Assembly (NCBI RefSeq): GCF_000350225.1
Contig: NW_005178528.1
Span: 186,001 to 250,000 of the forward strand
DNA from: Chondrus crispus
Lineage: Eukaryota > Rhodophyta > Florideophyceae > Gigartinales > Gigartinaceae
Direction: 5' to 3'
DNA length: 64,000 nt
This document shows positions 44,363 to 54,650 of the stretch, piece after piece. How positions within the stretch are numbered: position 1 is the first letter of the stretch; each line of letters begins with the position of its first letter. The translations under genes and the position numbers were made by a program. The notes under the pieces were generated by a model. The model was not told the DNA's origin and ran no database searches. It saw nothing but the letters and a program-made list of their open reading frames with translations.

Positions 44363-44399
44363 TAATTTCATGCGAAACTTTGGTCGAAATGTGGGTATT
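44363..44399. repeat. Orphan copy of the MULE terminus
   Basis: CTAATTTCATGCGAAACTTT and the following bases up to GTGGGTATT at 44,399 match the MULE right terminus (47,923-47,959) over about 35 bp. It lies inside the element, 14 bp beyond the nested Harbinger end, and has no target duplication beside it. Confidence 0.7.
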
Positions 44400-44546
44400 T
44401 ACTTTATACATACGCCGCTCCACTCCTCCCACTTCTTCCACCACTCCTCCCAAACCCCTCCTTTACTTGCTACTTCTCCCCACATTGTTACCCTATCATA
44501 CCTCTTTCCTCCCCCTCAATTGATACTCTGTAACTTTCCTAGTTCT

Positions 44547-47010
44547 TTACGGATTGTGCATAGTGTTTGCGTTTGACCAAGTGCGGGGTTGCCTGCGCAT
44601 GCTTTTGTCATGTTCAATATCTCTTTTGTACTTCTTAAAATTCCTCAGCACAGTGCCGTTGACATACATGATTTGCTTACTGCCGGTTGTAGTTTCAGAC
44701 AGACTTGAGATATGTTCTGTCATCCACACACAGACCTCTTTTGCCTCGCGTGCGGCTTCAGCAGTGTTCTTCATCAAACTTTCTCTCGAGTCTGCAAAGA
44801 ATTCATTGCTGAGAATGTTCGCTATGCTATTGTCGTTTATGCACAGCTGAGGAGGAGCTGCATGATTCTGATGACGTTGCAGCGCCCCCTCAAGCTTTGG
44901 AATGAACCTGTTTGGCTCTCTTTGTATCTCCAGGAAAGGAGGGTGCCGCCTTCGGATTATGTCACGATAAACAGGCACATCTGCCCCAGCAACTAGATGC
45001 TTGCACAGTAGAAAGGGGCTTCGAAGATAAGCCGGGCATGAGCATGTCCACGTGTCCTTGTCCACGATATAAATCCCTCGAATTGTCGTTGTGGCACATC
45101 TCTTCCATTCCTCGACAAATTCTCGCCACCAACTGGGCTTCTTCCTTCCATTCATCAGAAGATGGTAGTCCGATGTATACTTGCTCAATAGCTTACTGTC
45201 AAGAACATAAAGCAAAAGATCTACTATGGAGCGGTTGTATGGCAATAAATAAAGGCGCTTCAGAAGTGACCAGTGCGACTCGCACATCATAGTTGTCTTC
45301 AAAAGGGGTATCAGGGAAGCATTTCTACGACCCTAACAAAAGAATATGTTATCATCATACCAATTCCGTAGCAGATAATCCTTCAGGGTGCTTTCTGTTT
45401 CAGACGAGAAGAAGGCGTGGAGCTCATCTTTGGCTTTCTCTTTTGCAAAAAGCATGGAGAAGTGCTTGTCAAAAAAAGGATGCCGATTAAAGTGCAGGGT
45501 AATCAGGTCCATCAGCGCTTGCTCCTTTTCCTTCGAAAGGACGCTTTTATTTTCTTTTCTCAGTCCCGATATCTTCTGCTTAATTGCCCTTTTCAAATGC
45601 CAAAGGCACAGAGACTGGTTAATACCATACACACGCTTGATAGCGTCAAGCTGCCCGGAATTTTTGTCCGAAAAAAAGAACAGAGGACGGAAAGAGTTCA
45701 AGGTTCTATGCATAGCCTTGAAGACACCCAAAATTGTGTCTTTTCGTCTTACGTTTTGTCCATGTTTGCCCCCTCCTTCGACGAAAAAGTAAATTAACGG
45801 AAACCCAGTACCAAGCACAGTACCTAACATGACAAGAAATTCCAGACCTGACCCGTTTGTTTTGTACGTCGAGTCAATGAACCCCTCTACAATCTGGTGC
45901 TGCCTGCATAAGGAAACTCCTAGACTGGTCGACAGTGCCACCGCAAAAGGAGACGATTGATGAAAAATGACATCGAAGTTTTTGCTTTCATTGGCAAAAA
46001 TAAGTAGAGATTGCTTGGGATCCACTGACCTGCGAAAGTTTGAAGTGACCGTGTCTAACCAAGTCTGATACACCTGCGCGTACTGTATAAACAAATGGCC
46101 AGATGCGCGAAGATTCGCACACAACCATAAATGGTGAGCTCCCTTCCGTCGCTCGCTGCTGAACGATTGACTTGCACTCCTGCGTCAGACAGAATTTTCT
46201 CTGTGCCACTTCGTGGAATGAGTTGTGCCTAACCGCTGTTCTAGAAACAGCTCCACGTGAAAAAGAAAAAGAGATGCCACCGCAGCAATTATACATTTGT
46301 GCAGTCAATTTTCTCCTCTTGGCATCGGCGTTGTGTCTTCGTTGACTGCAAATTAGTTGCACGGAGTTCACGCCACGCATGTGCGTGTTATAACTGAACT
46401 TCTCTACTTTTTCAACGACAGCTTTAACCTGTGTTTGAAATTCAAGACGCGCAGCCTGATCCATGTTGCGATCTGTCGCGTACCAACATTCTACAGGAAC
46501 GTTTAGACGCACAGCTGTATGAAAATGTTTACAGTGCTCCTCTTCGATAAATTCTGCTTCATGGGTAGCAACAAAGGGAAGCCAGGCACTGAAATAGACC
46601 TTGTTTGGGATACTAGTGGCGGGTTCTTGCTGGCGACAATGTGAGCAGTTTGTGCTCAGCTTTCCTCCCTTGCCCAAAAACCTGGCCATTTCCTTGTATC
46701 TTTTGCAGCGGTTGCACTTTGTCAAGCACAGAGCTCGTAAGTTGCTCAAACATGATTGGGTCTCTGTCCCCCATACCGCATTGACCAGCGCAGAGAATAC
46801 ATTCTCATCAATGATGACAGAACTAGTGTCACTAGTATCTGACACGACTCTCAGAATGGATTCTAGATCGGCGTAGGTCACCGTAGTTACTTCAGAAAGC
46901 GTTGAGACGACTTCTTCGAGTTTAGGGAACAAACCGTGAAAGCACTCGTGAAACATGAGTTTTGCAGATGCAACGTTCACTGTCCGTACCTCTCCTTTCC
47001 CAGATGACAT
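44547..47010 (-). pseudogene. MULE transposase, broken by a frame change and a stop
   Basis: From the ATG at 47,010 the frame gives a Cys/His-rich N-terminal region (LTKCNRCKRYKEMARF with NCSHCRQQ), up to about 46,130. The catalytic part continues in another frame to 45,333: VEGFIDSTYKTN (first Asp), FFFSDKNSGQLDAI (second Asp), LCLWHLKRAIK. After an in-frame TAG (45,333-45,335) the same frame runs to 44,547 with a SWIM zinc finger (TWTCSCPAYL then LLCKHL). The frame change near 46,000-46,130 could in principle be a short intron, but the stop argues for a dead copy. A trans-acting relative must have moved this recent element. Confidence 0.75.
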
Positions 47011-47299
47011 CCCAAATGTACACAAAATGCCCGAGCCGCACTGTATATACTGGACAAGCGGTGTAAATTGGCGACAGGGGCAAGGAACAATTGCAGAGAG
47101 CAATTAGAAGCACACTGGGGCCAGGCTGACTGACGATTGCGGGCGGCCGCGGGTGAGGATGAATCTGTGCCCACGCTGCGGACCGTCGCTTGTGGAGGAG
47201 CAGAAGCAAGATACAGACTCGCCTGAGGGGGGAAAGGCGCCGTAATTGGGGCAGTGAGATATGATCGTAGCAAGAGTACCAGTAGAAGCGGAGACTTGC

Positions 47300-47705
47300 A
47301 GACACCGGTGGGGGAGCGCAGGCAGAATTGGGGCGAAGTACGGTATTCTTTGAAGCGGAGCGGCAGGATACAGTTGTGGGACGGAGCGGGGCTCGTAACT
47401 TGAAGACGCAGATGAGTCTAGGTGGAGAGCGCGATTAGGATTTGGGCGAGGTACAGGTGGCTGTGAAGCGGAGCGGCAGGATTCAGTTGCAGGACGGAAC
47501 GTGTAGATGTAGCTGCGTTTAGTTGGCGGAGCGCGGTCAGGATTCGGGTGAGGTACAGGTGGCTGTGAAGGGGAGCGACAGGATCCAGGTGCAAGAAGGA
47601 TCGAGGCTTGGAATCTGCAGACGCAGGTGGCGGAGCACAGGCAGGATTTGGGCGAGGGACGGATGGCTGTGAAGGGGAGCAGCAGGATCCAGGTGCAGGA
47701 AAGAG
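47300..47705. repeat. Four tandem repeats of about 100-110 bp in the MULE right arm
   Basis: The units share GGCTGTGAAGCGGAGCGGCA (or a close variant) followed by GGAT-CAG and a G-rich tail, at about 47,350, 47,460, 47,570 and 47,670. They lie between the transposase start and the right terminal repeat, a usual place for MULE subterminal repeats. Confidence 0.6.
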
Positions 47706-48024
47706 CCGAGCTGAGAGCAGACAGGAATCCAGGAGCGGGAACGGTGCGAAGCCGAGGCGAAGGGTACGGTCGAAGGTCGAGGTGTGCGACGATCACCCCG
47801 ATAACCGCCGGCGGAATTACCGTACCAATGACGTGGATCGGGGCGCTTGTGTGTGTTTGCCGGACCGTTGTGTCTCACCGAGGTCCTGATCCAGGCTGCA
47901 ATTGCGCGCCGTTGTGCGCAATCAATTTCATGCGAAACTTTGGTCGAAATGTGGGTATTGATTGTTCCAGTGAGAGAATTACCGTACTGTACCCACAGCC
48001 ACAAAATTCCCTTCTGCATACAGG

Positions 48025-48315
48025 GGAGGTCGCTCAATAGTGCCTACTTTAGTAGTGCTTCCCTCTATATAGTGCTATGGCTCACCCTCTGGCACAGGTT
48101 ATCATAAGCTCACACGTGTATCATCCGGGATGGTTCAGTACTCAAAGGATGAAGTTATTTAGTTGTGTTATACAGGCTTCGTTGTGTTTGTGTTAGCAGT
48201 GTGCTTTGTCCCCAAATATATGTATTTGAGCCTCCTTTATATAGTGCCATCCCCGAAATAGTGCCATAGCCAGAGGTATGTCACGCTATAGCACTATATC
48301 GTAGGAGGCACTGTA
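48025..48315. mobile_element. MITE family A (AGTGCC-rich), full copy
   Basis: The roughly 290-bp unit starts CAATAGTGCCTACTTTAGTA and ends with the complement of CAGTGCCTCCTACGATATAG. It has several internal AGTGCC/AGTGCT repeats and a conserved middle (AATATATGTATTTGAGCCTC). No ORF. CAGTG ends beside TA suggest a Tc1/mariner relative. Other copies or parts: 55,715-55,792, 56,112-56,296, 59,686-59,994, 60,395-60,562 and 63,954-64,000. Confidence 0.6.
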
Positions 48316-48413
48316 CTGCATACTATCTATACAGACAAAGATAGTGTGACCTCTGTGATGATACACACAGGAAGGTCAGATTTATGATAAGTTTAATAAA
48401 AGCAATGATGTTG

Positions 48414-48719
48414 CTATTTTTGGGGCCAAAAAATGCTGGATTTTTGCCAGCAATGAACGGTGGCCCGTGGGTCATTGGTTCGCGGGCAGCCATATTTTGC
48501 CAGCTTTTTTGGCCGTTCCCATTCAGCACGGGGATGAGGGGCGTTTCTGGTTCCGGCCAGTGACTGGACCAGAATTTTTGCTGGAGTACCATAGTTGTAA
48601 CGGAAATGTTTTTTTGATACCTCGATGTAGCAAAGTGATGTGCTATTCTGCTGCCTACTAAACCAGCGCTTGCCCGTGATGTCCTTAACCTTCACGTGCT
48701 CGTACCAGAATAAGCTCAT
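48414..48719 (-). CDS. Small conserved ORF of the unknown element
   Basis: The ATG at 48,719 gives 101 residues (MSLFWYEHVKVKDITGKRW start, ending SSIFWPQK). The second copy at 2,326 keeps the same start with conservative changes (Tyr/Phe, Glu/Asp, Gly/Ala), which suggests selection on the protein before that copy decayed. It is divergent from the large ORF with 128 bp between the starts, so a two-way promoter is likely. No family is recognised. Confidence 0.45.
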   Translation of the reverse strand: MSLFWYEHVKVKDITGKRWFSRQQNSTSLCYIEVSKKHFRYNYGTPAKILVQSLAGTRNAPHPRAEWERPKKLAKYGCPRTNDPRATVHCWQKSSIFWPQK

Positions 48720-48847
48720 GCCTAACCCGCGCTAGTACCAGAGGCGTTCATCGACCTTTTCACGTTTTCTCAACTGATTGAGTCCTCTCGCCATCATTTT
48801 TCCTTTGCTTCCCGACTTTGCGCATCCTGTGTTCCTACTGAGGCTCA

Positions 48848-51157
48848 ATGACCCCGCGAAAAAGGTCTGGGAAGAAGGCAGGGCGTGCTCATTCGCGTTC
48901 TGCGGCCATGAAACCCGCTGCTTCAGGCAATCAGCGAGGCCGCTTGTCTCAGCAGAAGGGACCCCTGACATCTCGGAAGTCTAACAGCCAAGCGCCTGGG
49001 GCTCAGGTCCCCGCGGAACGCCGGTCATCTCCTCGTGTTGCGGCCGAAGCTACTACCGCAGCGGCTGGGCAGGAATCCCGGCGGGTTTCAAGCAATACAG
49101 TCAGGACACCCCAAGGCAGTCCGCCATCTCACACGTGCTCGCTTCCCGTTCGAAGTCAGGGAAGTGGTCCGTCTGATGCAGCACCTCCGCGTGCGGGCAA
49201 GCGCAAGCGCGCCATCGGTTCGTCTCCGGGTGAAGACTTTTCCCTTTTGTTCGGGGATGGAGATTATGGCGAGGAAGATGAACACACAGAACGCAAACGG
49301 GCGAACCGTCAGTTGCTCGAGCTCCATGGACGCGAGCCAGAGGAGTTCGTCGACGACAGTGTGCAGGCTAGTGCAGCAGAGATGGACGGGGTCGCCGAAA
49401 CTCAAGATGTGGAAGACGTCGTCGTTCCCACGCGTCGTGAGTGCATGGCAGGTTCCTTGCCGAGTCAGCCCCGGGGCCCCCATTTGGCTCGAGCACTTGG
49501 GGAAGACTCTAACCACGGAGTACTTCGAGTCATCCAGGAACTGCATGCTCGTTTGGAGAAGCAGCTCGCCATTGAAAAAAAGGAAATTCTGGGTGCAATC
49601 AAGGCTGTATCTTCTCGTGTCTCAACCTTAGAGCGGACGTTATCACGCTGCCAGGACGCCGTCAACATTGTTCTTCTGAATTCCGCCCTGCCGAAGACAG
49701 GAAAAGCAGCCGAGAAGGCCTCTTTAAACGACCTCCTTAGGCCTATGGAGGACATCTTCGCAGGGAAATTCATGTGCATTATCTTCACAAGAGCGTTGAT
49801 AAATTGCACCATGAGAGTTCTTCCTCAGAGAAAGGAAGCGAGTGAATCCTTAGAGGGTGTGAGTCGTGACACACAATTTTCCAAGCTTCAATTGGACGTC
49901 AATAGTTCCGAAGTGTTGGGGTTCGGACTTTTACTTGTCGAGGTCCTTTTGTGGAAAAGGGACCCAAGCGAGGAGAAAACCGAGGAGCTGCTGGGTACGA
50001 AGCAAGCTCGTCAGTATCTGGTACTGCGAAAGGCTTGGCGAAAGAGCTTGATTGCAAATGCAATGAACAATCCGAGTATTGGGACGAAGTCACTCGAAAT
50101 GGTACATCCGAACATCCGCGGGAAGCTGAAGACCGCTGAGAAACCTTTTTGGCTGAGGCCGGGCTACATAACAATGATCACAGTCGAGTCTTTCTTCAAC
50201 GAAGAATTTGCTTCAACGGCCATCAAGAAGGCCCGGCGTGTGGCTCGGCGTCGAAGCGATAAGATGGGGGAAGATGAGCCAATTGGATTCATCAAGGACG
50301 AAGACATTAGGGTTGAGATCGTTCGCCGCGTTTTCAAGATAGGTAATCAGTTTCTGAACAAGTCCAGGGAGCTTGGGCGGAAATCCTTCTTTCAAAACTT
50401 CTCATATGTTTTCCAAAGTCAAGTGGGAGTCTCATTCCAGTATGAGAATCCACCCCGCCCGCACATGAACCTCCAAGATATCCCAGACGGAACCTGTCGT
50501 ACTGCTATGAAGTCGGTCGCTGAGGTGAACCCCCTGAATTTGATAGCATGGAAGAAGCTGATTTCTGAAAGCGATCCCTTCATATTTATCACTACGTATG
50601 ACGTTGAGACGAAAGACAAGGATGGAAGGAAGGAGACTCGAAAAATTGTTATCCGACTCAATGCCATGCACGTCGCCTTGAAGTCCTTGGTGGCTTTTAC
50701 CAGGTGTGGCAGTGATGAAGACCTCTATTCAATATCCAAGGAATCCTTTCGTGTGATTTACATGACTGCTGTCCTGTTTCGGGAGATCATGCTGATGAAG
50801 GTGATCGAGGCGAGGGGTGCATTTTCTCGAAACGAGCAGATATTGCATGAAGTGGATGGCCAGGATCACCACAATGGATCATGGCGGTCGCGACTGAGAT
50901 CGCTCTACTCAGATCTTTTGACTGAAGGACAGGGAGAAAAGCGGGGTGAGCTTCCACAGCAACTGTCCAGTATTTTGAAGGAGAAGCTAGTGATGTCCGT
51001 AGATATGTACAACTCCGTGCACGATCCCCCGGTCCGTTCAGGTTCACATCACGAGGATAATGATGATCTGAGCGTGGTGGATGGTGAGGATGAAATCCAG
51101 GCGGATCAAGTCGAAGACGATGAGGATGTGGTCATGGTCCACGACTTCGATTTATAA
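48848..51157 (+). CDS. Large hypothetical protein of the unknown element, 769 residues
   Basis: The start MTPRKRSGKKAGRAHSR at 48,848 is supported by the second copy, which begins the same way at 2,196 on the minus strand. The first 130 residues are basic and disordered, with a nuclear-localisation-like GKRKRAIG near 117. A coiled coil lies at about 230-275 (LEKQLAIEKKEILGAIKAVS). The following 450 residues look globular (ARQYLVLRKAWRKSL, WLRPGYITMITVESFF, SFFQNFSYVFQSQVGVSF). The last 35 residues are strongly acidic. No catalytic motif is recognised. A nuclear DNA-binding or transposition role is an inference from the repeat context only. Confidence 0.7.
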   Translation: MTPRKRSGKKAGRAHSRSAAMKPAASGNQRGRLSQQKGPLTSRKSNSQAPGAQVPAERRSSPRVAAEATTAAAGQESRRVSSNTVRTPQGSPPSHTCSLPVRSQGSGPSDAAPPRAGKRKRAIGSSPGEDFSLLFGDGDYGEEDEHTERKRANRQLLELHGREPEEFVDDSVQASAAEMDGVAETQDVEDVVVPTRRECMAGSLPSQPRGPHLARALGEDSNHGVLRVIQELHARLEKQLAIEKKEILGAIKAVSSRVSTLERTLSRCQDAVNIVLLNSALPKTGKAAEKASLNDLLRPMEDIFAGKFMCIIFTRALINCTMRVLPQRKEASESLEGVSRDTQFSKLQLDVNSSEVLGFGLLLVEVLLWKRDPSEEKTEELLGTKQARQYLVLRKAWRKSLIANAMNNPSIGTKSLEMVHPNIRGKLKTAEKPFWLRPGYITMITVESFFNEEFASTAIKKARRVARRRSDKMGEDEPIGFIKDEDIRVEIVRRVFKIGNQFLNKSRELGRKSFFQNFSYVFQSQVGVSFQYENPPRPHMNLQDIPDGTCRTAMKSVAEVNPLNLIAWKKLISESDPFIFITTYDVETKDKDGRKETRKIVIRLNAMHVALKSLVAFTRCGSDEDLYSISKESFRVIYMTAVLFREIMLMKVIEARGAFSRNEQILHEVDGQDHHNGSWRSRLRSLYSDLLTEGQGEKRGELPQQLSSILKEKLVMSVDMYNSVHDPPVRSGSHHEDNDDLSVVDGEDEIQADQVEDDEDVVMVHDFDL

Positions 51158-51250
51158 GGGGTCGTATTTGATGTGATAGTGAAACTTCTTAGTTCACCAC
51201 AGTGAAAAATGCGTGAAGCGGGAGACTGCTGTAGCATGAATGAATTGAGT

Positions 51251-52618
51251 TTACTTAAAGAGGCCCAGAACTTTGGCAACAGTGATGAATTGCTTCACAT
51301 GGGCAGACCCTTTGATAGAGATGAATGGGACATGCACTTCAAGTACTCCTAGTACGTCGCTGCGATTTACATCAGCAAATATAGACTGACAAGGATTGGA
51401 TTGAAGATTCCATCGCAGGTAGAACGACTCCTTCCGATCCGATGGTCCGCTGACCACTTTTTCAGCACTCATTACCTTGGAAATGCGTTCTTGGAAGTTA
51501 AGCTCTGATAGTCTTATGTCTTCCAGTGGATAGGAGTAGGTCTGCTCTATGGAATCCCAAGTGCAATCCCGACGAAATACAACGTGCCGTTGTTCATCCT
51601 CGTCATCCCTTATAACAGCAAGAGAATCTCCAATTGTCATATAGCACGGGTCAGAAAGAGATTCGGTGTTGGGACCGGCCATACAGCCTATCACTCTGGC
51701 AGATACATAATTGTCGGTACCTTTTTCCAGCCTTTTTGCGATGATCACGTCTCTGACAACTTGCGGTGATGCTGGTCCGAGTGCTTCTGACAAGTGTAGG
51801 AAGCTCCTAAAGTATATACTCGTCTCCTTCACAACTGATTTCCGGCACATATAATCTTCCGGAAGAATAGAAACCTTTGTTCGTAGCTGAGCTTTGACTC
51901 TTTCGGATATAGAATCAAACTGGAGCAATGTGCAGTCTGCTCGCGCCTTAAATGAGTCTTGTACAAACCACTTCGTCCCACGGGTTATTTCAACTGGGGT
52001 AGGACGTGTCGGTGTCTTGAGTAACCAATGCTCTAGACGCAACGAAATAAACTTAAGAGGAATATTGGAGCCTGCATCAGAAATGAGGAGCGGATTCTGA
52101 GTCCATAGTGCAGTCGTAATCGAGGATTGCTGTCCTTTCACCACTTCCTCAAGATACTGAAGGCGTCTGGAAAGAGCATTTAGCTCACGAGTATCTTTGA
52201 TTGTATTCTGGTCAAGTGAGACAGTCGTCGTGTGGTTAACCTTCTTGCATTTTTCTACCATGGCACTACCTGGAGCATAGTCCATATCATCTGCATCCAT
52301 CGATGCGCTTGCCACGTCTGAGCTTGCGCTGTTATCCAATCGCACGGATGTATCTTTGAGTCTCCAGCTAAACTTTTGTCCATCTTGTACAAACTCGTTT
52401 CCCTCCTTGAAAGTAACCTTGCTTTTACATGCCCTGAATCCAAACGCTGCCTTGTATTGAATGGTCCCTTTGAGCACCTCTCGACGATCATCATGAAGGT
52501 AGTTGAGACTAATGACTGTTGCTGGGAACCATGCCTTGCTTTCTTCTTCATTCTCCAAGGTATAGTAGACCTCTATATCACTCCCGAATTGGAGGCCATT
52601 GAAAAGATCTGATACCAT
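51251..52618 (-). CDS. Hypothetical protein of the unknown element, 455 residues
   Basis: The ATG at 52,618 (MVSDLFNGLQF) gives 455 residues; the stop lies 94 bp from the stop of the large ORF, convergent. The N-terminal 80 residues are beta-rich (IEVYYTLENEEESKAWFPAT, VLKGTIQYKAAFGF) and recall Tudor/Agenet-like folds, a weak resemblance. A helix at about 146-168 (LNALSRRLQYLEEVVKG) may form a coiled coil. The C-terminal half shows no known motif. The frame is intact over 1.37 kb, which argues for a functional or recently active unit. Confidence 0.65.
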   Translation of the reverse strand: MVSDLFNGLQFGSDIEVYYTLENEEESKAWFPATVISLNYLHDDRREVLKGTIQYKAAFGFRACKSKVTFKEGNEFVQDGQKFSWRLKDTSVRLDNSASSDVASASMDADDMDYAPGSAMVEKCKKVNHTTTVSLDQNTIKDTRELNALSRRLQYLEEVVKGQQSSITTALWTQNPLLISDAGSNIPLKFISLRLEHWLLKTPTRPTPVEITRGTKWFVQDSFKARADCTLLQFDSISERVKAQLRTKVSILPEDYMCRKSVVKETSIYFRSFLHLSEALGPASPQVVRDVIIAKRLEKGTDNYVSARVIGCMAGPNTESLSDPCYMTIGDSLAVIRDDEDEQRHVVFRRDCTWDSIEQTYSYPLEDIRLSELNFQERISKVMSAEKVVSGPSDRKESFYLRWNLQSNPCQSIFADVNRSDVLGVLEVHVPFISIKGSAHVKQFITVAKVLGLFK

Positions 52619-52650
52619 TATCAACTGGTGGATGGTATCGTCCTCCGTTA

Positions 52651-53833
52651 ATTTCCCTTGGAAAGTGATACTTGAGAAATTTGTTTGAAATATATACCGA
52701 AGACTAAAGAGTTGGGGGTAACCATTGGAACGTAGTCAGTATATAGACATATGTGTTTTTTGTGAAATCGATATTTTTGTAACGGTCACATTTAAAGATG
52801 CACGGCTCTGTGCAGCATCTAAATACCATGGGACTTAGACGTGCAAGTGAACAGCTGGGTATGGGCTCCAAAGGTACCGACATCATCCAGTCCGGATTGC
52901 TTTGAAAGTCAGTCATGTGTCATTGAATTACTGTTCTTTTAATCATAGTTGCTTTAGATTTAATTGTGCAATGAAGATAGAAGTGTCACTACAGAGTGAT
53001 GATGATACTGTTCTCGCTATTGAAAGTATGAATTACCCAGTACCTACTCTTGGATGTCGTCCTCATCAGTGCCCTTCCTCTGTGAATCACTGTCACCACT
53101 AGAATCACTTGAGCGGTAATCAGAAGAAGAGTTCGGGACCGTTTAGAACTAGGCCTCAAGCCAGATTTTACACACGGTAACGTACGGACCCTACGTGTCC
53201 GTACCGGTCTTTATATCAAGGAGGGAGAAAACTCACCCTCAGAATGGGTGACCGTGGAATAAGGCCAGGCACGGTGTGTACAAGTGGTGCTAGTGAACCC
53301 TACAGACGCCGAAAAAAGAAACGAATATCAAATCATTGCATTAGTCATATGAAACTGCAGTACGTAAACGAACTTTATTGCGTTTGAGGACTACAAGTGA
53401 ACACGAATATTCGTCAGAATCCTCCCGCCTGGTGAACGCGCTCGAGCAACACAAGCTTGCGATATACATTATAATGCCCTAGAATCCCGTCCTAAGGATG
53501 CGGGGCGCAGAGGCACCGTTGTTGTAATGATGGTAATTCCGGTCCAGATGGAAAATGGCGTTAGCTGAACTTCATGCCACAGCGCGTTGCGCATGACTTT
53601 TCATTTTTCGGGCTGAGGTTGGAAAGGGTGGGGATATTGAGAAAGCAATGAGTCGGCTGCCTGGAGCCCGCGATTACCTTGGTTTAAAAATAGCCCGAAG
53701 ATTGCGTACGCTTAATGATGGCACCTCCGCATATGCACGTTCTGGGGAAGGCCGGGGTTGGGTTTCGGCTCGGCGTTCTCGACGGCCGCTGGTTTCTAAA
53801 AGGGAGAAAATGTCCGAATACTTCCTGCGTCGC
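52651..53833. other. Stretch with no recognised gene
   Basis: A small plus-strand frame begins at 53,648 but overlaps the fold-back array that follows and has no family resemblance. A minus-strand Ser/Asp-rich frame (about 53,049-53,160) may be the tail of a lost gene. Confidence 0.4.
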
Positions 53834-54650
53834 GCGACACAGTCCTTGCTGTATAAATTTGCATCGGATTTAAAGGCAATGTTTACGTATTTGAACCGGA
53901 TGCGTCCTGATATCAGTGGCAACTGATCACGGGCCGGCGAAGAATGCCGTCCGACATAGTCATTGCTGTAAAAATTTGCAATATTTGGGGTGCAAATTTT
54001 GAGATTTGGGAGCTGTGATCAGTCGCCACTGATCGCAGGCCGGCGAGGGGTGCCGTCCGTCACCGTCCTTGATGTAAAATTTGCAAAATTTGGATGGTAT
54101 TGAATTGTGATTATACTTTGGTGGGAAATGATACCTAGTGTCGTACGGCACCCCTCTCAGGCATGTGATCAGCGGCGGCTGATCACACGACGCCAACGGA
54201 GAGTTAGAACTAATTAAAATACGTAAATAATGCATTTGCACAGGATACAGAAAGTACAGCAGGAACACGTATACGTTTGTTCAAAAATGATGCAAATATG
54301 CAGCAGGGTCATGAAGACAACTGTGTTTCGAGAAGTACGCAAATTTTTTACAGCAATGACGGTGTCGTACGACACCCTTGCCGGCCTGTGATCAGTGGCC
54401 ACTGATCACAGCTCCCATCCTGCAAAATTTGCCACCAAATTTCGCAAATTTTATACAGCAATGACGATGTCGTACGACACCCCCTGCCGGCCTGTGATCA
54501 GTGGCCACTGATCACAGCTCCCCTCTGATCACAGGTCCTAACTCTCAAAATTTGCATCAATATTTTGCAATTTTATACAGCAATGACGGTGTAGTGCGAC
54601 ACCCCCTGCCGGCCTGTGATCAGTGGCCACTGATCACAGGACGCAACCCA
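53834..54650. repeat. Fold-back element: inverted arrays of palindrome-bearing units
   Basis: Three units at the left (about 53,834, 53,945 and 54,048) read ACATAGTCATTGCTGTA followed by AATTTGC. Three at the right (about 54,338, 54,437 and 54,555) read the reverse, TACAGCAATGAC followed by GTGTCGTACGACAC. Spacing is about 100-118 bp. Between units lie palindromes; the right arm has CTGTGATCAGTGG joined to its complement (26 bp) three times. The two arms face each other across about 54,090-54,330. No ORF. Confidence 0.7.

Larger units (their letters stand above)
41536..47959 (-). mobile_element. MULE with 176-bp terminal inverted repeats and perfect 9-bp target duplication
   Basis: The termini at 41,536 and 47,959 begin AATACCCACATTTCG and are inverted repeats over 176 bp (41,536-41,711 and 47,784-47,959), with about three mismatches by eye. 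The host sequence GATTGTTCC is present on both sides (41,527-41,535 and 47,960-47,968), the 9-bp duplication expected of Mutator-like elements. The element spans 6,424 bp, including a nested Harbinger (41,739-44,348). Near-identical ends and a perfect duplication mean a recent insertion. Confidence 0.92.
48366..52650. mobile_element. Unrecognised three-ORF element
   Basis: The left end CACAGGAAGGTCA at 48,366 is the point where homology with 2,044-2,678 ends, so it is a real border. The unit holds a small minus-strand ORF, a divergent 769-residue ORF and a convergent 455-residue ORF. None shows a known transposase, polymerase, integrase or helicase motif. The right border is not resolved; 52,650-53,830 shows no clear matching terminus, only a short acidic Ser-rich minus-strand frame near 53,050-53,160. 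Confidence 0.5.
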
